From positions 1 through 12,014 of the forward strand of contig CAJMQE010000103.1 of assembly GCA_905215405.1 (NCBI GenBank): DNA of 12,014 bases. The letters run 5' to 3'. The translations under genes were made by a program, and so were the position numbers. Each line of letters starts with the position of its first letter. Positions within the stretch are counted from its first letter, which is position 1. Source of the stretch: an uncultured bacterium. Its GTDB lineage: Bacteria > Bacillota > Clostridia > Lachnospirales > Lachnospiraceae. A model generated the notes under the pieces. That model saw only the letters and a list, made by a program, of their open reading frames with translations, made no database searches and was not told where the DNA came from. Below, piece after piece: positions 6,846 to 12,014 of this stretch.

Positions 6846-7709
6846 CTAATTAAAGATATCTGTAATATAAACCTGTTTTGCATCCTGTGCACCCTTTAAA
6901 TATTCCACACATTCCATTGCTTTTTCCTTGTTACAGAAAATCCCAAAAACTGTAGGTCCACTACCGCTCATCATGGCATTGACCGCACCCAGTCGAATCA
7001 TATCCTGCTTGATCTTATCAATGACCGGGTAAAGAGGGATTGTAACACTTTCCAGAACATTTCCCATTTTTGCTGCGATTGCATTTACATCTTTCTGATT
7101 GATGGCATCAATGATCCCATCAATATCCGGATGCTCGATCTCTTTGTTCATATCCAGGCTTTCATAGACCTGTTTTGTTGATACGCTGATCGGTGGTTTT
7201 GCTATTACAAGGTACATATCCGGTACTGGTGCCAGACGGCTCAACTTCTCGCCAATTCCTTCTGCAAGCGCTGTTCCACGCATAATACAGTAAGGAACAT
7301 CCGCGCCTATTTTGACTCCACGTTCCATCAATTGCTGACTGGAAAGCTTTAGATCAAATAATCTGTTAATTCCATACAAAACAGAGGCCGCATCACTACT
7401 GCCTCCTGCCATACCAGCTGCAACTGGTATAAATTTATTCAAATCGATATATACACCTTCTTCTATATGAAACTCTTCCATAAGAAGACTGGCTGCTTTA
7501 TATACCAGATTGTTCTCATTTACAGGAAGAAAAGAAAGATTTGTAACGATCTTAATTCCTTTTTCCTTTGTCTTTCTGATTATGATCCTGTCATACAGAC
7601 CCACTGTCTGCATTACCATTCTGACTTCATGATAACCATCGGGTCTCTTGCCTAATACATCAAGCCCAAGGTTGATTTTTGCACGAGCCTTTAGCTTAAT
7701 ACTTTTCAT
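6846..7709 (-). CDS. ispE: 4-(cytidine 5'-diphospho)-2-C-methyl-D-erythritol kinase
   Basis: GHMP-fold kinase that phosphorylates CDP-methylerythritol with ATP, the fourth step of the MEP (non-mevalonate) route to isopentenyl diphosphate (EC 2.7.1.148), in the cytoplasm. The 287 residues carry the N-terminal substrate motif KARAKINLGLDVLGKRPDGYHEV (7-29) with catalytic Lys11. The glycine/serine-rich ATP loop AAGMAGGSSDAA is at 97-108, catalytic Asp137 is in GADVPY, and the GHMP motif 3 SGSGPTVFG is at 248-256. I chose ATG 7709, with AAGGA about ten bases upstream; a longer reading from GTG 7757 adds 16 residues unlike the family. It is the first gene of the minus-strand cluster leading to gntR, spoIIR, murI and DUF1934. 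Its upstream region carries a TGTATACA site. Confidence 0.97.
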   Translation of the reverse strand: MKSIKLKARAKINLGLDVLGKRPDGYHEVRMVMQTVGLYDRIIIRKTKEKGIKIVTNLSFLPVNENNLVYKAASLLMEEFHIEEGVYIDLNKFIPVAAGMAGGSSDAASVLYGINRLFDLKLSSQQLMERGVKIGADVPYCIMRGTALAEGIGEKLSRLAPVPDMYLVIAKPPISVSTKQVYESLDMNKEIEHPDIDGIIDAINQKDVNAIAAKMGNVLESVTIPLYPVIDKIKQDMIRLGAVNAMMSGSGPTVFGIFCNKEKAMECVEYLKGAQDAKQVYITDIFN

Positions 7710-7768
7710 AGCTGCGCCATCCTTTACAGTTTTTTGCTCTCTAAATGTTAAGCACACTTTCTGTACTT

Positions 7769-7776
7769 TGTATACA
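7769..7776. promoter_or_regulatory. Candidate GntR operator, site 2 (TGTATACA)
   Basis: The same 8-bp palindrome as in the gntR promoter, here in the context TTTGTATACATT, upstream of ispE and just after the predicted start of transcription. Two copies in the two promoter regions flanking the GntR gene's own neighbourhood are unlikely by chance at this window length. A third copy lies inside pncB coding sequence and looks accidental. Confidence 0.5.
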
Positions 7777-7785
7777 TTACTCCTT

Positions 7786-7814
7786 ATTAGCTAAAATTTC
7801 AAGTGCTATTTCAA
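7786..7814 (-). promoter_or_regulatory. Predicted promoter of the ispE cluster
   Basis: On the minus strand TTGAAA (7814-7809), 17 bases, then GCTAAT (7791-7786), 4/6 matches in each box. Transcription would begin around 7779, so the TGTATACA site at 7776-7769 would overlap or follow the start. A second TTGAAA lies 13 bases further downstream with a poorer -10. The terminator at 7824-7862 lies just upstream, so this gap must hold the cluster's promoter. Confidence 0.4.
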
Positions 7815-7823
7815 ATCTTAACT

Positions 7824-7862
7824 AAAAAAATGTTACAGTCAAAATCGTTGTAACTGTAACAT
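7824..7862 (-). terminator. Intrinsic terminator of the AraC-family gene
   Basis: On the minus strand ATGTTACAGT (7862-7853) pairs perfectly over 10 bp with ACTGTAACAT (7839-7830), with a 13-base loop, and runs into seven T (7830-7824). It begins about 11 bases after the AraC-family stop codon. It insulates the ispE cluster from upstream transcription. Confidence 0.92.
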
Positions 7863-7872
7863 CTTTTGTTTC

Positions 7873-8703
7873 CTACATGGTTTCTTTATTTTTTCTGTAT
7901 TTATTAGGAGATATGCCCTTTAAATGACGAAATGCATCCCCAAAATAATTACTATCATTAAACCCACATAAGAAGGCTATTTCTGTAATACTTTTATCAG
8001 TTTCAAGTAAAAGATTACAGGCCTTTTTGATCCTGACATTAACAAGATATTCCTTAAATCCAAAACCAGTCGTCGCCTTGAATTTTTTTGATAAATAAGA
8101 CCTGCTGATATGAAATTGTTCTGCCACATCACTCAGATACAGATTTTTATCAAAATTAGAATAAATATAGGTCGCCACTTCCTGAATCACACCATTATCC
8201 ATATCAATTTCTCGAACGTCGCCGTACTGATACATCTGACACCTGATCAGATACAAAAAGAGCTCCTGAAAGAACAGACGTGTAAATCCATGTGATACCG
8301 GATCTTTTGCCTCACTTTCATATATCAGCCTCTCCAATATACCTGAAACATAGTCCCGTCGTCTGTCAGGAATTGATAGCACTGTTGTCTGCAGATTTTC
8401 CTGAATCAGCTCGTTTCCTGTGACCTCACTGATCCAGTCGAGATCCCGGTCCGTAAAATTGATACAATATCGCTCGTGACGCCCATTTTCAGGATAATTC
8501 GTCTTATGGATCTCTCCTGCCGGTACAAGTACCAGACTGCCCTCATGCAGCTTATAAATGTTGTGGTCCACAAACATATTACACGTTCCGGAATTCAGAT
8601 AATACAGTTCATGATACGGATGAAAATGGCTGACTTTCATCTTGTAATTCTGATTTCTCTTTTCCTTTGTAACCCTGAATTTATCCGTTTCGATTACCAG
8701 CAT
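7873..8703 (-). CDS. AraC family transcriptional regulator with N-terminal cupin
   Basis: Effector-binding cupin fused to a two-part AraC DNA-binding domain. With the start used here (276 residues), the cupin begins with HFHPYHELYYLNSGT (26-40) and includes LVLVPAGEIHKTNY (57-70), whose His residues resemble a metal or ligand site. The first helix-turn-helix is LSDVAEQFHISRSYLSKKFK (190-209). The second is ITEIAFLCGFNDSNYFGDAFRHLKG (239-263), followed by the usual SPNKYR. ATG 8703 has AAAAGGGG ten bases upstream; ATG 8727 would add eight residues but lacks a ribosome binding site. It is divergent from a MATE exporter, which is its most likely target. The sensed ligand is not evident; this layout is common among sugar or stress regulators. 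Confidence 0.93.
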   Translation of the reverse strand: MLVIETDKFRVTKEKRNQNYKMKVSHFHPYHELYYLNSGTCNMFVDHNIYKLHEGSLVLVPAGEIHKTNYPENGRHERYCINFTDRDLDWISEVTGNELIQENLQTTVLSIPDRRRDYVSGILERLIYESEAKDPVSHGFTRLFFQELFLYLIRCQMYQYGDVREIDMDNGVIQEVATYIYSNFDKNLYLSDVAEQFHISRSYLSKKFKATTGFGFKEYLVNVRIKKACNLLLETDKSITEIAFLCGFNDSNYFGDAFRHLKGISPNKYRKNKETM

Positions 8704-8797
8704 TTTTCGATATCCCCTTTTCCTCATAAGTTATCTTTTTCTGTACTTTAGCATTTATCTTGCGAATAATTAGTAGATTTTACTGTTTTTTAACATT

Positions 8798-8827
8798 ATA
8801 ATACTGACAATATAAAGACTTTGTCAA
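8798..8827 (-). promoter_or_regulatory. Promoter of the AraC-family gene
   Basis: On the minus strand TTGACA (8827-8822, perfect -35), 18 bases, then TATTAT (8803-8798, 5/6). Transcription would begin near 8791. The -35 lies inside one arm of the TGACAA-N10-TTGTCA palindrome shared with the opposite promoter. Confidence 0.6.
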
Positions 8828-8833
8828 TATGAA
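8804..8833 (+). promoter_or_regulatory. Promoter of the MATE gene, overlapping the opposite promoter
   Basis: CTGACA (8804-8809, 5/6), 18 bases, then TATGAA (8828-8833, 4/6). Transcription would begin near 8840, which favours the downstream MATE start at 8887 over the ATG at 8851. The promoter overlaps the oppositely directed AraC promoter almost completely. An alternative -10, TATAAT at 8797-8802, has no good -35. Confidence 0.4.
8805..8826. repeat. Inverted repeat TGACAA-N10-TTGTCA in the divergent promoter region
   Basis: TGACAA (8805-8810) and TTGTCA (8821-8826) form a perfect 6-10-6 inverted repeat with one helical turn between the half-sites, the geometry of a dimeric regulator site. 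Each arm is also the -35 box of one of two opposed promoters. AraC proteins usually bind direct repeats, so the binder may be another regulator or RNA polymerase alone. Confidence 0.5.
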
Positions 8834-8886
8834 AATGAACTTTTATTTTTATGAAAGCCTCTCAGATAAAGGAGAATCCTAACAAT

Positions 8887-10290
8887 ATGAAAGCAAACAA
8901 AAAAATGAATCCAGAAAAAAGAAATATGATTCTGGAAGGAAATCTGATCAAAGCAATTCTGGCACTTGCCATTCCGATTGTACTTAACAGCTTTATTCAG
9001 ACCATGTATAACTTAACAGATACCTACTGGCTGGGCCAGATCGGTACCAACCCGATGGCCGCTATTACACTGGTATCACCGGTTCAGAATATGATTATTA
9101 ATTTTGGTTCTGGTATCACGACCGCTGGTGCGATCCTGATTTCCCAGTATATCGGAGCCGGTCAGAAAAAACAGGCTACCAATATGGCGAATCACATTCT
9201 GCTGTGTTCCATGCTTTTTGCACTGGGCTGTGCATCACTGTGCTTTCTTGCTACTCCGGGTATCGTCGGATGGCTCGGCGCTGATGGTGAGATCTTAAAA
9301 TTCGGTATCACCTATCTTCAGATCGTTGTCCTTGATATGCCATTTTTATTTCTGATCAATCTGTTCACATCCGTAAATCAGGCGCAAGGCGATACATTAC
9401 GACCAATGCTTCTAAATCTGTTAGGTGTCTGCCTGAATCTGATTCTGGATCCGCTGTTTTTGATCGTATTTAAATGGGGGGTTGCCGGTGCAGCTCTTGC
9501 GACTCTCCTTGCAAAAGTCCCATGTGCTCTGATTGCAGTCATCAGCCTCTTTAATCCAAAGAAGGAGCTTCACATCAATTTGAAAGGATTCCGTTTTGAG
9601 AAACGCAAAATCCTTTCTATATTAAAAATAGGCCTTCCAACAGCTGTTGGCGGAAGTACTATGCAGTTCGGATTTCTGCTCATGACAAAAAATGTGTTAA
9701 AGTATGGTGCGCTGGCAACAGCGGCCTATGGTATCGGTAACAAGATCAACGGAATTATATCCATGCCATCTAACGGAATTGGCTCAGCGACCTCTACCAT
9801 CACCGGTCAGAACATGGGTGCCGGCAAAACAGAACGTGCTGCTAGAGGATATCACATTGCCATGAGAATGGCTGTTGGATTTCTTCTGGTCGGCGGTATT
9901 ATTCTTTCCCGCCGTTTCGTAGCTGAACCGATCGTCAGAATTTTTACAAGTGATCCTGAAGTCATTGGTATGGCAACTGATTTCCTCTGTATTATGGCTA
10001 TCTGCTGCTGGACAAACGGAATTTATAATTCCACAATGGGATTATTTCAGGGAAGCGGCCACACAATGATTACGATGGCTGTAGATGCCTCAAGAATCTG
10101 GGTATTCCGTTTTCTTACCCTGTATGTGTGCGAATCCATCCTGCATCTCGGTGTATCCAGCATCTGGTACGCCGTTGTTGTCAGCAACGCGACATCTGCA
10201 CTGATTCTCTATATTCTTTATCACACTGGTATCTGGAAACGCAGCACGATCAAGATAGAGGCTGATACATCCGAAAGCGTACAGCAATAA
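8887..10290 (+). CDS. MATE family efflux transporter
   Basis: Twelve-helix membrane antiporter that exports organic cations, drugs or metabolites in exchange for Na+ or H+. The 467 residues show two pseudo-symmetric MatE halves. The first half begins LIKAILALAIPIVLNSFIQ and carries the family pattern of a polar YNLTDTYWLG after helix 1, the loop NQAQGDTLRPM and LNLILDPLFLI. The second half begins near KIGLPTAVGGSTMQ and has GQNMGAGK and a late FQGSGHT loop. Start choice: AAAGGAG (8868-8874) lies 12 bases before ATG 8887; the earlier ATG 8851 has no such site and would lie only about ten bases from the predicted transcript start. Substrate is unknown. The divergent AraC-family regulator probably controls it. 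Confidence 0.95.
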   Translation: MKANKKMNPEKRNMILEGNLIKAILALAIPIVLNSFIQTMYNLTDTYWLGQIGTNPMAAITLVSPVQNMIINFGSGITTAGAILISQYIGAGQKKQATNMANHILLCSMLFALGCASLCFLATPGIVGWLGADGEILKFGITYLQIVVLDMPFLFLINLFTSVNQAQGDTLRPMLLNLLGVCLNLILDPLFLIVFKWGVAGAALATLLAKVPCALIAVISLFNPKKELHINLKGFRFEKRKILSILKIGLPTAVGGSTMQFGFLLMTKNVLKYGALATAAYGIGNKINGIISMPSNGIGSATSTITGQNMGAGKTERAARGYHIAMRMAVGFLLVGGIILSRRFVAEPIVRIFTSDPEVIGMATDFLCIMAICCWTNGIYNSTMGLFQGSGHTMITMAVDASRIWVFRFLTLYVCESILHLGVSSIWYAVVVSNATSALILYILYHTGIWKRSTIKIEADTSESVQQ

Positions 10291-10332
10291 CGACTTTCTA
10301 TCTACTCTGTCCCTGCTAAAAAATATCAATAT

Positions 10333-10395
10333 AAAAAGATGACCGGTCCGAATTTTCGCTCCCCATGTAAGAGCGAAAATTCGGACCGGTCTTTA
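10333..10395. terminator. 21-bp perfect hairpin between convergent genes
   Basis: Bases 10341-10361 and 10371-10391 are perfect reverse complements over 21 bp with a 9-base loop. For the minus-strand oxidoreductase gene (stop at 10401) the stem begins about nine bases after the stop, and the A-run 10333-10337 gives a T-run on that strand. On the plus strand only TTT follows. The outer eight bases GACCGGTC are themselves palindromic. Most likely it is a bidirectional terminator; its length and perfection are unusual and a small mobile repeat is possible. Confidence 0.8.
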
Positions 10396-10400
10396 TGTAC

Positions 10401-11027
10401 TTATCTGATATAATTTGTCTTGATCTTTTCTTCAAGCTGTGGCAGCTCAATGCCAGCTTTGTTTCCAGCCTCTATACATTTTAAGAGCCATGCCATATTC
10501 TTTGCAAGTGTTCTCATCGTCTGTAAGCCTTCCAGATCCTGTTTTACTTCATCTGGTGTATTTCCATGAACCATATTCCAGTACTGGGAAGGAACCACTG
10601 GCATATTAGAATATGTAAAATATCTATTCAGCTGATCAAGTGTAGCTGTTGCTCCACCTCTTCTGCAGCTTGCAACTGCTGCTGCCGGCTTATTGGCAAA
10701 GCTATAGCCAGCCATGAACAGACGATCCATGAATGATGTGATTGCGCCTGATGCAGAAGCATAATGTACAGGTGTACCAAATATAAATCCATCTGCATCC
10801 TTTGCCTTTAAAATTGCTTCATTTAATGTATCGTCAGTATAAACACACTGATGTTTACCTGTCTTTGAACAGTATCCACATCCTGAACATCCCTTAACTG
10901 CCTCTGTTCCAATATGGAAGATTTCTGTTTCGATACCCTGTTTATTTAATTCTCCTGCCACTTCCGCAAGTGCCGTATAGGTACAGCCATTTTTCTTTGG
11001 ACTACCATTTACCAGTAATACTTTCAT
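10401..11027 (-). CDS. Flavodoxin-fold NAD(P)H-dependent oxidoreductase, iron-sulfur flavoprotein type
   Basis: The 208-residue protein has the FMN-binding N-terminus VLLVNGSPKKNGCTYTAL (3-20) and the second flavin loop GTPVHYASASGAITSFMDRL (84-103) of the NADPH-dependent FMN reductase/flavodoxin-2 superfamily. Cysteines at 47, 50, 53 and 61 (CSGCGYC...C, that is CX2CX2CX7C) match the compact cluster-binding pattern of iron-sulfur flavoproteins, so a 4Fe-4S cluster beside FMN is likely. Such proteins move electrons to or from small molecules, quinones, O2 or peroxide in anaerobes; the physiological partner is unknown. ATG 11027 is chosen because GGAGG lies eight bases upstream; an ATG at 11042 overlaps that site. 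It is convergent with MATE and divergent from the sigma-28-type gene. Confidence 0.92.
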   Translation of the reverse strand: MKVLLVNGSPKKNGCTYTALAEVAGELNKQGIETEIFHIGTEAVKGCSGCGYCSKTGKHQCVYTDDTLNEAILKAKDADGFIFGTPVHYASASGAITSFMDRLFMAGYSFANKPAAAVASCRRGGATATLDQLNRYFTYSNMPVVPSQYWNMVHGNTPDEVKQDLEGLQTMRTLAKNMAWLLKCIEAGNKAGIELPQLEEKIKTNYIR

Positions 11028-11159
11028 TTCATTGACCTCCATTTATGTAAAATTGTGTTTCTGTATCTTTATCATTTACTTTTTTAGGACTCTTCTAGCT
11101 AATCCCTAATTTTTTTATCTGGCTGCCTAGCAGCTCACGTTCCTATTTTAACAATTCTA

Positions 11160-11165
11160 ATTATA
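11160..11165 (-). promoter_or_regulatory. Possible -10 box of the oxidoreductase gene
   Basis: A perfect TATAAT on the minus strand. The best upstream -35 is TTAACA (11190-11185) at a long 19-base spacing, so the promoter call is tentative. The leader would be about 125 bases and includes a small GCTGC-CTA-GCAGC hairpin (11122-11134) of unknown meaning. Confidence 0.3.
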
Positions 11166-11187
11166 AAATACAATAGTCTCCATCTGT

Positions 11188-11214
11188 TAACAAACCACCA
11201 CCACCCGCCGATAT
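11188..11214 (+). promoter_or_regulatory. Flagellar sigma-28 (SigD) promoter
   Basis: TAAC (11188-11191), exactly 15 bases, then GCCGATAT (11207-11214). The consensus is TAAA-N15-GCCGATAA, with Bacillus SigD favouring CCGATAT, so the -10 is essentially perfect and the -35 is 3/4. Transcription would start near 11221, giving a leader of about 65 bases. It drives the 215-residue unnamed protein, which marks that protein as a member of the late flagellar/chemotaxis regulon. Confidence 0.75.
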
Positions 11215-11230
11215 AGATAGTGAAACAAAA

Positions 11231-11286
11231 CCACGGAGGGATAACCCCATGTTTCGCTGCCGAAGCGACAGCAGAATGGAGGAAAA
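11231..11286 (+). promoter_or_regulatory. Structured leader with two GGA motifs (possible CsrA target)
   Basis: Between the sigma-28 promoter and the start codon are CACGGAGGG (11233-11240) and AATGGAGG (11275-11282), the second being the gene's Shine-Dalgarno. A small hairpin with TCGCT and AGCGA arms (about 11254-11267) lies between them. Two GGA-containing sites about 40 bases apart, one over the ribosome binding site, resemble the layout of the Bacillus hag leader controlled by CsrA/FliW. Binding is inferred; no csrA gene is in the window. Confidence 0.4.
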
Positions 11287-11290
11287 ATGA
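11249..11290 (+). CDS. Possible 13-codon upstream ORF overlapping the main start
   Basis: ATG at 11249 has GGAGGG eight bases upstream, an ideal spacing, and opens a reading frame MFRCRSDSRMEEK that stops at TGA 11288-11290. That stop overlaps the main gene's ATG (11287-11289) as ATGA, the typical arrangement for translational coupling or a leader peptide. It is too short to judge by codon use and could be chance created by the GGA motifs. No family is recognised. Confidence 0.35.
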   Translation: MFRCRSDSRMEEK

Positions 11291-11934
11291 GTTTAAACGG
11301 AATTAACAATGCAATGGTAAATGCATACGCATCTTATGATGCCACAGCATCAGCCAAAAAGAACACAAAAACAGAAAACACAGCATCTGGTTCAACTGCC
11401 AGCACTACGACAAACAGCCAGCGCAAAACGAACGATACTGGTGTAATCTATGAAGCTTCCAGTAATAACAGCTCTTATCAGGTCAAGAACAAAGCTCTGA
11501 TCGAACAGCTGAAAGCTGATTCCAATAACAGAATCAAACAGATGCAGTCACTGGTCACAAGTATGTTTGAAAAGCAGGGTATTAAGATCGGTTCAACCGA
11601 TGATATGTGGAAAGTCCTTGCAAGCGGTAATTTTACTGCTGATGCAGACACCATCGCCCAGGCAAAACAGGACATTTCTGAAGACGGTTACTGGGGCGTT
11701 TCCCAGACTTCACAGAGAATCTTTGATTTTGCAGTTGCACTTTCAGGCGGCGACTCTGATCAGATGGAAAAAATGAAATCCGCAGTAGAAAAAGGCTTTA
11801 AACAGGCTACAAAATCCTGGGGCAAAGATCTTCCATCTATCTCATCTGATACTTACAGCTCTGTTATGAACAAGTTCGATGACTGGTTCAGCAATCAGAC
11901 TAAGACAGATACATCCGATGATTCGGATCAATAA
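11287..11934 (+). CDS. Unnamed Ser/Thr/Asn-rich protein under a sigma-28 promoter
   Basis: A 215-residue protein without cysteine, signal peptide or membrane helix. Residues 1-65 are low-complexity, rich in Ala, Ser, Thr, Asn and Lys, probably disordered, with a short TGVIYE at 51-56. Residues 66-205 look folded and helical: NKALIEQLKADSNNRIKQMQSLV (68-90), a DDMWKVLASGNF segment (105-116), then EDGYWGVSQTSQRIFDFAVALSGGD (132-156) and a long helix ending FKQATKSWGKDLP (171-183). I believe similar proteins occur in other Lachnospiraceae, but I know no function. The sigma-28-type promoter, GGAGG five bases before the ATG, absence of Cys and absence of a Sec signal would suit a flagellum-associated or flagellar-type-III-exported protein. 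That role is inference. Confidence 0.85.
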   Translation: MSLNGINNAMVNAYASYDATASAKKNTKTENTASGSTASTTTNSQRKTNDTGVIYEASSNNSSYQVKNKALIEQLKADSNNRIKQMQSLVTSMFEKQGIKIGSTDDMWKVLASGNFTADADTIAQAKQDISEDGYWGVSQTSQRIFDFAVALSGGDSDQMEKMKSAVEKGFKQATKSWGKDLPSISSDTYSSVMNKFDDWFSNQTKTDTSDDSDQ

Positions 11935-11961
11935 ATTTTTCTAGGACGTAATTTCCTATGA

Positions 11962-12014
11962 ATCGGGTAGGAGGTAAATAATTATTTTATTTACCGTCCT
12001 CCCACACCACCGTA
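11962..12014 (-). mobile_element. Probable 3' end of a group II intron (domain VI), continuing past the window
   Basis: On the minus strand ACGGTGGTGTGGGAGG leads into a hairpin. GGTAAATAA pairs with TTATTTACC (9 bp, plus strand 11973-11981 and 11987-11995). The stem extends through TCCT and CCC pairing with GGG and AGGA, leaving one unpaired A (plus-strand T at 11968). A bulged A about seven bases before a 3' end in ...CCGAT is the hallmark of domain VI and its branch point; the ACGGTGG part resembles the 3' strand of domain V. The intron body and reverse transcriptase would lie to the right. The alternative is an ordinary hairpin, but no T-run follows. Confidence 0.65.

Noticed and set aside
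7748..7777. Nine-codon leader ORF (MYTKYRKCA) before ispE
   Set aside because: AAGGAG lies only two bases before the ATG, too close for normal initiation, and the ATG is part of the TGTATACA palindrome.
11084..11116. TTAGG/CCTAA hairpin followed by seven T on the plus strand
   Set aside because: Short stem, 16-base loop, and no plus-strand gene upstream to terminate. It lies in the minus-strand leader of the oxidoreductase, where the T-run is on the wrong strand.
1..12014. CRISPR arrays, tRNA or rRNA genes, transposase genes
   Set aside because: No regularly spaced repeats, no tRNA-like cloverleaf with a GGTTCGA-type arm, and no transposase or integrase motifs were seen.

Overview
The window looks like chromosome of a motile, spore-forming, low-to-medium GC Firmicute, most likely Lachnospiraceae (a Roseburia/Agathobacter-like relative). 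The evidence is a SpoIIR gene (endospore formation), a transmembrane chemoreceptor, two promoter-like sequences matching the flagellar sigma factor (sigma-28/SigD), MEP-pathway isoprenoid synthesis (IspE), and AGGAGG-type ribosome binding sites. This assignment is inferred from gene content only.

Left part (1-3921): a possible tail of an upstream gene and a hairpin terminator, then a chemoreceptor on the minus strand. It is divergent from a plus-strand nicotinate phosphoribosyltransferase (pncB). pncB ends at a terminator shared with the next, convergent operon.

Centre (3944-7709, minus strand): a housekeeping/sporulation cluster in the order ispE, FCD-type GntR regulator, spoIIR, murI, DUF1934 protein. 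It joins isoprenoid precursor supply, D-glutamate for peptidoglycan and the SpoIIR signal that activates sigma-E. The palindrome TGTATACA lies in front of both ispE and gntR and is a candidate operator for the GntR protein. A sigma-F-like promoter lies in front of spoIIR. A terminator separates the cluster from the gene to its right.

Right-centre (7873-10290): an AraC-family regulator and a MATE exporter diverge from a short region. There their predicted -35 boxes are the two halves of one palindrome (TGACAA-N10-TTGTCA), suggesting mutually exclusive or jointly controlled transcription. MATE is followed by a 21-bp perfect hairpin shared with a convergent iron-sulfur-flavoprotein-like oxidoreductase.

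Right end (11028-12014): the oxidoreductase is divergent from an unnamed 215-residue, cysteine-free, Ser/Thr/Asn-rich protein. That gene has a near-consensus flagellar sigma-28 promoter and a structured leader with two GGA motifs. The leader also holds a possible 13-codon upstream ORF that overlaps the gene start as ATGA. The window ends in what looks like the 3' end (domain VI with a bulged A, preceded by a domain V fragment) of a minus-strand group II intron. The sigma-28 gene with its leader is the most likely place for undescribed biology here.
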